This document shows, piece by piece, positions 46,256 through 54,961 of a stretch of 64,000 nt of DNA (its first letter is position 1; each line of letters starts with the position of its first letter). A model generated the notes under the pieces. The model searched no databases. It had not been told where the DNA came from and saw only the letters and a list, made by a program, of their open reading frames with translations. The stretch lies in contig NC_010571.1 of NCBI RefSeq assembly GCF_000019965.1, forward strand, positions 2,613,001 through 2,677,000, written 5' to 3'. Source of the stretch: Opitutus terrae PB90-1 (GTDB taxonomy: Bacteria > Verrucomicrobiota > Verrucomicrobiia > Opitutales > Opitutaceae). The translations under genes were made by a program, and so were the position numbers.

Positions 46256-48241
46256 TCAATGCACGGTGTCGGGTGTGGGAGCGTCGGTCTGAGTGGATTC
46301 GTCGGCGACGACGTTGCCGTCTTTGTCGACGTGAAGATGGTAACCGTCGGAGCCCTCGAGCGCCCAGAGATAGATGCCGGCGAGCATGATCACGCCGCCG
46401 ACGATCGCGATCAGCAGCTTGTGCTGGCCGGCGTTCGAATCGAGTCCGCTCACGGCGAAGGCACCGATCAGGATGCCGAGGCTGGTGATGAAAGGATAGA
46501 TCGACTGGTGCGGCATGTGGATGCCGCCGTGCGCCTCCTCGGCCTGGGCGTGTTCGGACTTTTCGCGCGCGATCTCGTCGCGATGATGTTTTTCATACCA
46601 GAACGCATCGCGGGCGTGGACGGTCGGCGTGACCGCATAGTTGTATTCCGGCGGCGGGGTGGGCAGCGACCATTCGAGCGTGCGGCCATCCCACGGATCG
46701 CGGCCGACGCGTTCGCCCTTGAGGTAGGTGTACACCATCACGCCGAAGTAGATCGCGACGCCGAGGCCGAGGATGATCGCGCCGACGCTCGAGACGAAGT
46801 TGCCGGCATTCCAACCCATGTTCCCATCGTAGGTGAACGTGCGCCGCGGCATGCCGTTCAGCCCGAGGAAGTGCATCGGGAAGAAGGTGACGTTGAAGCC
46901 AACGAAGATGACCCAGAACGAGAGCTTGCCCCAGAACTCGCTGACCTTGCGGCCGAACATCAGCGGGAACCAGTAGTGGATGCCGGCGAGCAGTGCGAAC
47001 AGCGAGCCGCCAATCAGCACGTAGTGGAAGTGGGCGACGACGAAATAGCTGTCCTGCTGCTGGGCGTCGTGCGGCGCGGCGGCGTGCATCACGCCGGAGA
47101 AGCCGCCGATCATGAACATCCAGATGAAGCCGAGCGCGAACATCATCGGCGTGCGCATCTGCAGGTGTCCGTTCCAGATCGTGCCGATCCAGTTGAAGAT
47201 CTTCACGCCGGTCGGGACGGCGATCGCCATCGTCGCGAGCGCGAACGCAGCCGTCGCCACCGTGCCCATGCCGGTGGTGAACATGTGGTGACTCCACACG
47301 CCGAAACCGAGGAAGCCGATGGCCGCGCCCGAGAAGACGACGATTGGATAGCCGAAGAGCGGCTTGCGGGAGAACGTCGGCAGGATTTCTGACACGATCC
47401 CCATCGCGGGCAGGATCAGGATGTAGACCTCCGGGTGGCCGAAGATCCAGAACAGGTGCTGCCACAGGATGGGCATGCCGCCGTTCGAAACCTCGAAGAA
47501 GTTCGTGCCGAACTGGCGGTCCATCATCAGCTCGACCAGCGCGATGGTGATGGCGGGGAACGAGAGGATGATGAGGAACGACGTGATCAGCGTCATCCAC
47601 GTGAACACCGGCACCCGCATCATCGTGAGACCGGGCGCGCGCAGGTTGATGATCGTGACGATGAAGTTCAGCGCGGCGGCGATGGAGGCAACGCCGAGGA
47701 GCTGCAGGCCCATCACCCAGAAATCCACCGAGTTTTGCGGAATAAAATTGCGCGACGTCAGCGGCGCGTAGCCGAACCAGCCGGCGTTGGGCGCGCCATC
47801 GGGCAGGAACCAGCCGATGTTCACGATGATGGCGCCGGCGACGAAGGTCCAAAGCGAGAAGGCGTTGAGCCGCGGGAAAGCCACGTCGCGCGCGCCGATT
47901 TGCAGCGGCATGATGAAATTGAAGAACGCGGCGCCGATCGGCATGACGGCGAGGAAGATCATCGTCGTGCCGTGCATCGTGAACATCGTGTTGTACTGCT
48001 GCGCCGTCAGCAGATCGTTGTTCGGAAACATCAGCTGCAGACGGATCAGCAGCGCCTCGAAGCCGCCCACGAGGAAGAAGAACAGCCCGAAGAAGCCGTA
48101 GAGGAAACCAATCCGCTTGTGATCGACGGTCGTGAGCCAGCTCATCAGCCCGGTCTTCGCGGTGGGGCGCCAGAAAACGAGCGGCTTGGCGGGAGCCTTG
48201 GGTTGAGTGGCAATGAAGGGCGACTTGACGGTGGCGTCCAT
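46256..48241 (-). CDS. ctaD: Cytochrome c oxidase subunit I
   Basis: A 661-residue haem-copper oxidase catalytic subunit. HGTTMIFLAVMP gives the low-spin haem His; GHPEVYILILPAMGI has the CuB His, the cross-linked Tyr and the A1-type Glu of the D-channel; WSHHMFTTGM the next two CuB His; VVAHFHYVLIGGSLFALLAG the two haem His. It is therefore an A1-type proton-pumping oxidase. It is longer than mitochondrial subunit I, with an extra C-terminal region holding two to three further helices and an acidic tail, as in caa3 oxidases. Confidence 0.97.
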   Translation of the reverse strand: MDATVKSPFIATQPKAPAKPLVFWRPTAKTGLMSWLTTVDHKRIGFLYGFFGLFFFLVGGFEALLIRLQLMFPNNDLLTAQQYNTMFTMHGTTMIFLAVMPIGAAFFNFIMPLQIGARDVAFPRLNAFSLWTFVAGAIIVNIGWFLPDGAPNAGWFGYAPLTSRNFIPQNSVDFWVMGLQLLGVASIAAALNFIVTIINLRAPGLTMMRVPVFTWMTLITSFLIILSFPAITIALVELMMDRQFGTNFFEVSNGGMPILWQHLFWIFGHPEVYILILPAMGIVSEILPTFSRKPLFGYPIVVFSGAAIGFLGFGVWSHHMFTTGMGTVATAAFALATMAIAVPTGVKIFNWIGTIWNGHLQMRTPMMFALGFIWMFMIGGFSGVMHAAAPHDAQQQDSYFVVAHFHYVLIGGSLFALLAGIHYWFPLMFGRKVSEFWGKLSFWVIFVGFNVTFFPMHFLGLNGMPRRTFTYDGNMGWNAGNFVSSVGAIILGLGVAIYFGVMVYTYLKGERVGRDPWDGRTLEWSLPTPPPEYNYAVTPTVHARDAFWYEKHHRDEIAREKSEHAQAEEAHGGIHMPHQSIYPFITSLGILIGAFAVSGLDSNAGQHKLLIAIVGGVIMLAGIYLWALEGSDGYHLHVDKDGNVVADESTQTDAPTPDTVH

Positions 48242-48305
48242 GTGGCGGGAAAGGTGGGTGGGAGCGGGGAAGGGAGCCGGGGGGCGAGGTGGGCCGCGGG
48301 GGCGG

Positions 48306-49583
48306 TCACTTCAAACTTTGGAGATAGGCGACGAGGGCGGTGACGTCGTCGGGTGTCAGCTGGATATTGTTTTTCTGATAGCCCTCGGTCCACATGCGGT
48401 TGCCGGGTTTCACGACGTTCGGGTGGGCCAGCCAGCGGGCGAGCTGCTCGGGCGTGTTTTGCAGCAGGCCGGCCGCGATCGTCGTACGCGAGCCGAGGTG
48501 CGTGAGGTCCGGATACGCGGCACTGCCGCCGACGAAGTGGCCGCGCACCGAGTGGCAGGAGAAGCACGTCTTCGACTGGAAGAGCTGACGCCCTTTTGCG
48601 ATGAGCGCCGGATCCTCGTCGTGCGCGGGAAACTGCTGGGCGCGCCAGGATTCCAGTGGCTTGAGATCGAACTCCTCGGAGTACCCGGGCTCGTTGCGCT
48701 TCCAGTCGGTTTTGTACGAGGCAAACTGCGCCTTCGCTGGTTCGCCGGCGTTCGCCGGGGCCGCAGCCGGCACGACGCGCGCCGGCGCGATCTGCTGCTC
48801 GAGCCACTCGTTGAACTCGCGTGGCCCGAGCGCGATGACGCGGAAGCGCATGACCGCATGCGAGTCGCCGCAGTACTCAGCGCATTGGCCCCAGAAGTAA
48901 CCCGGCTCGTCGGCCTTCAGCCAAAGGAAATTCGCGCGGTTCGGGATCATGTCCACTTTGCCGGCGAGGCGAGGCACCCAAAAGCTATGGATCACATCCA
49001 TCCCGCGCAGATCGATCCGCACCGGCCGGCCGGCCGGAATCACGAGCTCGTTGCTGGTCACGAGCGAACCCACGTTGGGAATCTGCTCGTTGGGATACTC
49101 GAAACGGAACCACCACTGATAGCCTTGCGCGGTGATCGGGTAGGCATCGGCTTTCTCCTCCGCGGGCACGTCGTGCGTGTACCAGATCCCTTTCAGCGTG
49201 GGCACGGCGATGACCACGAGCGCGAGCACGGAAGCGCCGATGAGGCTCAACTCGATCAGCGGGTTGCCGTGGCTCTGCGGCGGCGGCGCGGCGTGTTCGT
49301 CGGCGGCATTGCGGGCGCGGAACTTGAGGATGGCGTAAGCCAGCGTGCTGCCGACCAGGACAAAAATCACGAGCACCACCCAGACCGTGACGTGAAACAC
49401 CTCCGCCTGCGCCCGCGCTACCGGACCGTCGGCATGCACTGCCGACATCGGTCCATCCATGCGCCAAAACTTCAGGTCACAACCCGGCAGGAGGGCGAGC
49501 GCCCCGAGGGCTAAGCCGCTGCGCAGCCAGCGGGTAAGGCGGGATCGCCACGGGGTTTCGGTCGGGAGGGAGAATGAACGCAT
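48306..49583 (-). CDS. ctaC: Cytochrome c oxidase subunit II fused to cytochrome c
   Basis: A 425-residue lipoprotein. A signal peptide ends in lipobox LLPGC (C35). Two membrane helices follow (about 60-88 and 108-130), then the cupredoxin domain with CuA ligands H199, C234, C238, H242 and M245 (GQCAEYCGDSHAVM). A C-terminal cytochrome c domain has CFSCH (C340, C343, H344) and a likely axial Met in PGNRMW. This fusion defines a caa3-type oxidase, which receives electrons through its own haem c. Confidence 0.95.
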   Translation of the reverse strand: MRSFSLPTETPWRSRLTRWLRSGLALGALALLPGCDLKFWRMDGPMSAVHADGPVARAQAEVFHVTVWVVLVIFVLVGSTLAYAILKFRARNAADEHAAPPPQSHGNPLIELSLIGASVLALVVIAVPTLKGIWYTHDVPAEEKADAYPITAQGYQWWFRFEYPNEQIPNVGSLVTSNELVIPAGRPVRIDLRGMDVIHSFWVPRLAGKVDMIPNRANFLWLKADEPGYFWGQCAEYCGDSHAVMRFRVIALGPREFNEWLEQQIAPARVVPAAAPANAGEPAKAQFASYKTDWKRNEPGYSEEFDLKPLESWRAQQFPAHDEDPALIAKGRQLFQSKTCFSCHSVRGHFVGGSAAYPDLTHLGSRTTIAAGLLQNTPEQLARWLAHPNVVKPGNRMWTEGYQKNNIQLTPDDVTALVAYLQSLK

Positions 49584-49790
49584 GTTCTAGCTAGGAGAAG
49601 GAAAGTTTATCCAAATGGCGGGCCGGAAACAGTCTGTGAAGCCTCGGTCATTTCAAGCCCGAATCCGCGTTTTTTGGCCGAGAGTGCGCATTTATTGCCC
49701 TGCTTAATCATTCTATTAGCAGCCTGCAAGAACGCGTGCCGAAGGCGCGGTCACTTGCGTTTTGCTAATTCCTCCCTCCGGTGCGTCGCC

Positions 49791-50276
49791 ATGAAAATCC
49801 GTCTTCTGCTCCCGACGCTGCTCGTTGCGCTGCTGGTCACCGCCTGCGGCAAAAAAGAGTCCGCGACCACCGCTTCGCCCGCGACCCAGTCCGGTCCGCG
49901 TACCGTCGAAATCACGGCCGGGGACAACATGAAGTTCAACCTGAGCCGGATCGAGGCGAAGGCCGGCGAAGAGCTCAAGGTGGTGCTCACCAACATCGGT
50001 TCGCAGCCGAAAGAGGTGATGGGCCACAACTGGATCCTCCTGAAACTGGGCACCGAGGTGGAGGCGTTTGACCGTGCGGCGGCGCAGGCGAAAGCGACCG
50101 ACTACATCCCGGCGGATCAGCAGGCCCAGATCATCGTGCACACCAAGCTGCTCGGGCCGCGCAAGTCGGACGAAGTCTCTTTCACCGTGCCGTCAGCGCC
50201 GGGCGAGTATCCGTTCCTCTGTTCCTTCCCCGGCCATTACCAAGTCGGGATGAAGGGCGTGCTCGTCGTGCGTTGA
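49791..50276 (+). CDS. Azurin-like blue copper lipoprotein
   Basis: A 161-residue cupredoxin with a lipoprotein signal (LLVTAC, C19). The azurin core is clear: VEITAGDNMKFNLSRIEAKAGEELKVVLTNIGSQPKEVMGHNWILL (first Cu His) and YPFLCSFPGHYQVGMKGVLVV (Cys, His, Met). It probably carries electrons to the oxidase in the periplasm. It is on the opposite strand, splitting the oxidase genes from ctaABM; the region 49584-49790 between it and subunit II must hold divergent promoters, but none is distinct. Confidence 0.93.
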   Translation: MKIRLLLPTLLVALLVTACGKKESATTASPATQSGPRTVEITAGDNMKFNLSRIEAKAGEELKVVLTNIGSQPKEVMGHNWILLKLGTEVEAFDRAAAQAKATDYIPADQQAQIIVHTKLLGPRKSDEVSFTVPSAPGEYPFLCSFPGHYQVGMKGVLVVR

Positions 50277-50310
50277 GGCGCACGACGCAGTTTAGGATTT
50301 CGGGCTCGCA

Positions 50311-50394
50311 GTTTTGAGTTCCGCACCAGGTTGCGTTCAGGAGTGTCGCGACCGCGATGTGTGTCGCGGTCGGTGACAACTCGGAACTCAAAAC
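50311..50394. repeat. Nested hairpin between azurin and DUF420 genes
   Basis: Outer arms gttttgagttccg (50311-50323) and cggaactcaaaac (50382-50394) are perfect complements; inner arms cgaccgcga (50349-50357) and tcgcggtcg (50364-50372) pair perfectly inside. The spacer separates convergent genes, so it may end transcription both ways. Confidence 0.8.
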
Positions 50395-50433
50395 CCGCAA
50401 CTCAGAACGCAGAACCCAGCATTGCCGCGCACG

Positions 50434-50901
50434 TCAGTGCGCGACCGGCCACCACTGGTAGAGGAAGAAATAAACCAGCACGCCGGTCACGCTGACGTAG
50501 AGCCAGATGGGGTAAGTCCATCGCGCCCAGGCGCGATGGCGGTCGATCTGGCCGTTGAGCGCGAGCCAGAAGGTCCGCGGCACCAGATACGCGATGGCCA
50601 TCGCGAGCACGACGTGCGTGAGCAGCATCGCATAGTAGACCGGCCGGATGATTCCCGTGCCGCCGAACGGCGTGTGCACACCGCGCACGAGCGCCTTGTG
50701 GGTCACGTAGCTGATCAGGAACACCGCCGAGACGACGCCTGCGGTGAGCATCAGCCGGCGATGCGTCTGAATCCGGGCCGAGCGGACGCTTGTGTCGTGC
50801 GCGCGCTGCGCCGCCTTGATTTGCAGGAAACCCGCCGTGATCAGGACGGTCGCCGTGGCGTTGAGCGCGGCATTCAGCGCGGGAATGTCTTGAATGGTCA
50901 T
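50434..50901 (-). CDS. DUF420 membrane protein, CtaM-like
   Basis: A 155-residue protein with four hydrophobic helices. The DUF420 pattern is visible: LNATATVLITAGFLQIKAAQRAHD, IQTHRRLMLTAGVVSAVFLISYVTHKAL, YYAMLLTHVVLAMAIAYLVP and HRAWARWTYPIWLYVSVTGVLVYFFLY. In Bacillus and Staphylococcus the DUF420 protein CtaM is required for a functional aa3 oxidase. Its start overlaps the ctaB stop by four bases, so it is coupled to haem A synthesis. Confidence 0.86.
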   Translation of the reverse strand: MTIQDIPALNAALNATATVLITAGFLQIKAAQRAHDTSVRSARIQTHRRLMLTAGVVSAVFLISYVTHKALVRGVHTPFGGTGIIRPVYYAMLLTHVVLAMAIAYLVPRTFWLALNGQIDRHRAWARWTYPIWLYVSVTGVLVYFFLYQWWPVAH

Positions 50902-51785
50902 GACACCAGAAAGAGCCGATCGATCACCAAGGCGCCGAGCACCAGTGGGAGGTAGCCGATCGACGCGAAAAACAATTTCCGGGCCGCGCGGTCGCGCGTG
51001 GCGGGCTGCATGAACTTGATCGCCTGCCACAGAAACCAGAGGCCGGTGACCGCCGCGGCCACGCCGTAGAACCACGTGGTCAGTCCCCAGAGCAGCGGCA
51101 GCAGGCTCGTCACCAGCAGCGCGGCGGTGTTGATCAATGACCACAGCGCCACGCGTTCGCCCGATTCATCGCGCACCGGCAGCATGGGGAAGTGGACGGC
51201 AGAGTAGTCCTTCCGATACGTCCACGCGACGGCCATGAAATGCGGCACCTGCCAGAAGAACAGCACGCCGAACAGCACCCAGCCGAGCGCGGTTACGCGG
51301 CCTTCGCCGGCGCTCCATCCGATCAACGGCGGAAACGCACCGGCGACGGCTCCGATCTCGGTGCTCCAGCGCGACCAGCGTTTCGCCGGCGTATACCAGC
51401 CGAGATAGGAGAAAATCGTCAGCAGCGTGAACAACGCCGCGAGCGGGTGCACCAGCGCGTAGAGCAAAAACAGCGAGCCGATGCACATCAACACGCCGAG
51501 CACAAACGCCGAGCCCGTCGCCACCTTGCCGGCGGGAATTGGACGGTCGGCCGTCCGCTTCATGTGAGCATCGGTGTCGTGCTCCAGCCACTGGTTCAGT
51601 GCGGCCACACCGCCCGCCGCCGCCGAGGTGCCGAGCACGAGCAGCGCGAGTTGGATCGGATCCCACGGTGGCCGCGCCGCCAGATAACCGACGAGGGCCG
51701 TCATCACCGACAGCATGCTGAGCCGCGGCTTCGTCAGCTCGAGGTAGTCCGAGAACTTCGCGTTCGATGCCGGCGTCGTGCTCAT
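50898..51785 (-). CDS. ctaB: Protohaem IX farnesyltransferase (haem O synthase)
   Basis: A 295-residue UbiA-family membrane enzyme that adds the farnesyl chain to haem B. The two Asp-rich motifs are NQWLEHDTDAHMKRTADRP (N-x3-D-x2-M-x-R-T pattern) and YRKDYSAVHFPMLPV. About eight to nine helices. ATG 51785 overlaps the ctaA stop by four bases. The haem O product is the substrate of CtaA next door. Confidence 0.95.
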   Translation of the reverse strand: MSTTPASNAKFSDYLELTKPRLSMLSVMTALVGYLAARPPWDPIQLALLVLGTSAAAGGVAALNQWLEHDTDAHMKRTADRPIPAGKVATGSAFVLGVLMCIGSLFLLYALVHPLAALFTLLTIFSYLGWYTPAKRWSRWSTEIGAVAGAFPPLIGWSAGEGRVTALGWVLFGVLFFWQVPHFMAVAWTYRKDYSAVHFPMLPVRDESGERVALWSLINTAALLVTSLLPLLWGLTTWFYGVAAAVTGLWFLWQAIKFMQPATRDRAARKLFFASIGYLPLVLGALVIDRLFLVS

Positions 51786-52762
51786 GCGGCCGATTTCTCT
51801 TCGATCAGGTCGCGATGCGCCAGCCACGTCAGCCAGAATGTCACGCCAAGCGTAAGCGCGCCCACCAGCACGTGGCCGGTGGTCATGTGCGGCGAGCGCT
51901 GCGTCCAGATGACGGCGGCGCCCAGCATGATTTGCAGCGCCAGGAGGGAAAGCATGACCGAGGCGCCGAGTTGGATACCAATCGACAACGCCCGATTGCG
52001 GCGGATCTGCACGAAAAACCAGAGCAGCGCGCCCGTGATCACTACCGCCATGACACGATGGGCAAAGTTGATCCCGATGCGGAAGTTCCAGAAATCAGGC
52101 AGCCAGTCGCCCTGGATCGTCGAATACGGGAACGTGGGAATCGCGAGCCCGGCGAAACTGTGCCGCATCACGGAAGCAATCCCGAGCTGCACGAAAATCA
52201 GCGCGCAGCACACGAGCCCGGCGCGCCGCAACCCGGCGGTGACGGGCAGACTGCGACTGCGCCAGCTGCGACTGCAGGCCACGGCGATCGCGATCAGCGT
52301 GCAGACGAACAGTTGCGCCAGGCAGGCGTGCAGCATCGCGAACAGCCGGCCAACGCTGGTGTTCACCATCTCCACGTGTTGGTGATCGAGCAGCACGCGC
52401 AGTCCGCCGACCAGCGCTTGGAACAACACCAGAGCGACAGCAAATAGCCCGAGCTTGCGCAGCCACCCACGGGACTCGGTCCGCCACAACCAGACGGCGA
52501 GCACGAGGGTGATTGTGCTCATCACGCCGGCGCTGAGCCGGTGCGAATGTTCGGCGAACATGGCGAGGTCCTCGAGCCAGCCGGTCGGATTGAGCGAGCC
52601 GTTGGAGAGCGGCCAGTCGGGGAAAACCATCCCGGCGCCGATGCTGGTGGTAAACGCGCCGAGCACGACGAGCACGAAAACCCAGGCAGCGCCCAGCGCG
52701 GCAAACCAAGCCAGCGCCGGTTTGTAGTCCGCCGTGCGACGATCAGGGGGGGAGGAATCCAT
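51782..52762 (-). CDS. ctaA: Haem A synthase
   Basis: A 326-residue membrane protein with about eight helices that oxidises haem O to haem A. Conserved His lie in FAEHSHRLSAG, FAHRVMAVV and MTTGHVLVGAL, and TSIGAGMVFPDWPLSNG is the typical first-loop motif. First gene of the ctaA-ctaB-DUF420 unit, divergent from the SCO gene across 86 bases. Upstream frame to 52870 is Cys-rich and not part of the family, so ATG 52762 was used. Confidence 0.94.
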   Translation of the reverse strand: MDSSPPDRRTADYKPALAWFAALGAAWVFVLVVLGAFTTSIGAGMVFPDWPLSNGSLNPTGWLEDLAMFAEHSHRLSAGVMSTITLVLAVWLWRTESRGWLRKLGLFAVALVLFQALVGGLRVLLDHQHVEMVNTSVGRLFAMLHACLAQLFVCTLIAIAVACSRSWRSRSLPVTAGLRRAGLVCCALIFVQLGIASVMRHSFAGLAIPTFPYSTIQGDWLPDFWNFRIGINFAHRVMAVVITGALLWFFVQIRRNRALSIGIQLGASVMLSLLALQIMLGAAVIWTQRSPHMTTGHVLVGALTLGVTFWLTWLAHRDLIEEKSAA

Positions 52763-52848
52763 GAGAAAGGGAGTTTTGCAGCAGAAGCGCCCTTGCTGGC
52801 ATGGGCAAACCCTTTGACAAAATTTTCGATCGGCGAATCCGTTGCACG

Positions 52849-53772
52849 ATGAAATCTTATGTTTCGGCATCCGCGCGATCGATGCGCCGTTCCGTACTGG
52901 TCTCGATCCTCGCCGCCTGGGGCGTCGTCGTGCTGGCGGGCTGCGGCCGCAGCGAAACCGCGGCGCAGGCGAAACCGGAACCTGGATATCCGCTCACGGG
53001 CGAAATCGTGGAGGTGAACCCGGCGGAAAACGTGTTGGTGGTGCGGCACGACGACATCCCCGGCCTGATGCCCGCGATGACGATGGAGTTCACTGCTACG
53101 CCAGGCGATGTGGCGCTGGCGAAACCGGGCCAGAAGATTCGCGCGCGTTTGATCAAAGCCGGCGAGGGCGACTGGCGGCTCGAACGGATCTGGCCGATGG
53201 ATCCGGCGCAGGTGAAGGAGATTGAGGCGCGGGCGAACGCGCTGCGGCAGGAAACCCTCGCCCGCGGTCGCGGCGTGTACCGCGAGATCGGCGAGAAGAT
53301 GCCCGAGTTCGCGCTTTACGATCAGGAGGGGCGGGTGGTGCAAAGCGGCCGGTTCGCCGGCAAGCAGGTCATGCTGAACTTCATCTTCACGCGCTGCCCG
53401 GTGGCGACGATGTGCCCCGCTTCCACGGCGAAGATGGGCATCGCCCAAAAGCTCGCGCGCGAAGCCGGCGTGACCAACCTTGAGCTCGTCTCGATCACCT
53501 TGGACCCGGCTTACGACACGCCGGGCGTGTTGAAGGAATACGCCACCACGCGTGGCATCGATACCAGCAACTTCTCATTCCTGACCGGACCGGAGAACGC
53601 AGTGCGCGATCTGCTCGCGCAATTCGGCGTCCTGGCCGAGCCCGACAAGGACGATTTGGTGAAACACACGCTCGCGACGATCCTGATCGACGAGAAAGGC
53701 CGGATCGTGCACCGCACCGACGGCAGCTCGTGGGACCCGAAGGAGTTCGTGCCGAAAATGAAACGGGGATGA
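52849..53772 (+). CDS. SCO-family copper chaperone with N-terminal CusF-like domain
   Basis: A 307-residue lipoprotein (VVLAGC, C32). Residues about 48-115 match CusF-like copper-binding domains (GEIVEVNPAENVLVVRHDDIPGLMPAMTMEF), with the His and Met typical of Cu(I) sites. The C-terminal thioredoxin-like SCO domain has C183 and C189 spaced by five residues (RCPVATMC) and the distal His H273 (VKHTLA). SCO proteins deliver copper to, or reduce, the CuA site of subunit II. Divergent from ctaA. ATG 52882 is an alternative start. Confidence 0.9.
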   Translation: MKSYVSASARSMRRSVLVSILAAWGVVVLAGCGRSETAAQAKPEPGYPLTGEIVEVNPAENVLVVRHDDIPGLMPAMTMEFTATPGDVALAKPGQKIRARLIKAGEGDWRLERIWPMDPAQVKEIEARANALRQETLARGRGVYREIGEKMPEFALYDQEGRVVQSGRFAGKQVMLNFIFTRCPVATMCPASTAKMGIAQKLAREAGVTNLELVSITLDPAYDTPGVLKEYATTRGIDTSNFSFLTGPENAVRDLLAQFGVLAEPDKDDLVKHTLATILIDEKGRIVHRTDGSSWDPKEFVPKMKRG

Positions 53773-53803
53773 ACCGCAACGTGTACCGAACCCGCCGCCA
53801 AAT

Positions 53804-53863
53804 GGAGCCGCGACGCCCTCGTCGCGGCATCGCGAACCGACGCGACGAGGGCGTCGCGTCCCC
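53804..53863. repeat. Palindromic repeat, family A
   Basis: Inverted family A arms at 53804-53827 and 53841-53863, filling the space between the SCO gene and the His-motif gene. Confidence 0.9.
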
Positions 53864-53881
53864 AGCAAGCACGCTGATCGC

Positions 53882-54844
53882 ATGAGTGAGGCAGATTTCA
53901 AATCACGGGCCGAGGGGCCGGCGCTCACGCCGCGGCAGTGGAGGCAGTTGGCAACGATCACCATCGCCGCACTCGCGCTTTATCTGACGCTGCGCTGGCT
54001 GCCGACCGGGACGAATCTGAGCCACATGGATTTCCGGGTGGATGCAGCGAACTCGATCGAGTTCTGCGATCCGTCGAATCCGCAGTTCATCCCGGTCGTC
54101 GCGGTCGCTTCGCCGGTAACGCTTTCGCTCAACGCGTTGGAGGCGAGAGCTGAACAGGAAGTTCGGGCCACCGCCGTCCTGCGCACCGCGAGCGGCAAGC
54201 CGATCGCGCCCGAGGATTTGCTCGTCGTGCACACCGAGCGGCTGCATCTGCTGATCGCGGATCCGTCGCTGACCGATTACCAGCATGTGCATCCCACGCC
54301 GGGGCGGACTGCAGGAGAGTGGAAGTTTTCGTTTACTCCGAAAGCGTCGGGTCTGTATCGCGTCTTTGCTGACTTCACGCCAGCGGCGACGAACCGCGGA
54401 CTTTATGCGTATGCGGATCTGGCGGTGGGAGCGGGCAAGGCTGGAGCGGGCGGCGGTGGGGCCGAGCCTGCGGGCGGCCGTGCTCCCAACGAGACGGTCG
54501 AACGCGAGGGCTATCGATTTTCGCTGCAGCCGGCCGTGCAACCCATTCGGGCGAAACAGCCGGCGGATCTGCGGTTCACGGTCGTGCGGCTCGACGGCCG
54601 CGAAGTGCCGCTGCAGCCGGTGATGGATGCGTTCGCACATCTGGTGGCGTTCGATCAGAGCCGGAAGGGTTTCGCGCACCTCCATCCGATGCAGCTCGAC
54701 CTCGCCAAGCGGCCGGATCGGATCCAGCCCGTGCTCGATTTCAAGATCACGATTCCGCAGGCCGGACGCTACGTGATCTGGGCGCAGGTGAACCTTGGCG
54801 GCCGCGAGACGTTCGTGCCGTTCTGGTTCGACGTGGCGGAGTAG
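53882..54844 (+). CDS. Membrane-anchored His-motif protein next to the SCO gene
   Basis: A 320-residue protein with one N-terminal membrane helix (about residues 24-42) and a periplasmic part containing two similar beta-domains. Each has a short His cluster: HTERLHLLIADPSLTDYQHVHP and DAFAHLVAFDQSRKGFAHLHP. The pattern of H-L-(I/V), then (Q/A)H-(V/L)-HP suggests metal, perhaps copper, binding in each repeat. A Gly-Ala-rich linker separates them. No named family is recognised. Position after the SCO gene suggests a role in copper supply to the oxidase; this is inference. Confidence 0.62.
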   Translation: MSEADFKSRAEGPALTPRQWRQLATITIAALALYLTLRWLPTGTNLSHMDFRVDAANSIEFCDPSNPQFIPVVAVASPVTLSLNALEARAEQEVRATAVLRTASGKPIAPEDLLVVHTERLHLLIADPSLTDYQHVHPTPGRTAGEWKFSFTPKASGLYRVFADFTPAATNRGLYAYADLAVGAGKAGAGGGGAEPAGGRAPNETVEREGYRFSLQPAVQPIRAKQPADLRFTVVRLDGREVPLQPVMDAFAHLVAFDQSRKGFAHLHPMQLDLAKRPDRIQPVLDFKITIPQAGRYVIWAQVNLGGRETFVPFWFDVAE

Positions 54845-54877
54845 CGGCAGTCAAGGGGAGTATTCGCGCTGCCGATG

Positions 54878-54927
54878 TAGCCGGCCTCGCTGAGGCCGGC
54901 GCCGGAGTCAACGAGCCCGACTACAAG
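54878..54927. repeat. Family D repeat
   Basis: tagccggcctcgctgaggcc plus ggc, followed by a degenerate second unit. It lies between convergent genes and may help terminate both. Confidence 0.75.
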
Positions 54928-54961
54928 CGTCAGGTGCGGGGTGCGGGACGAAGGAATCCGC

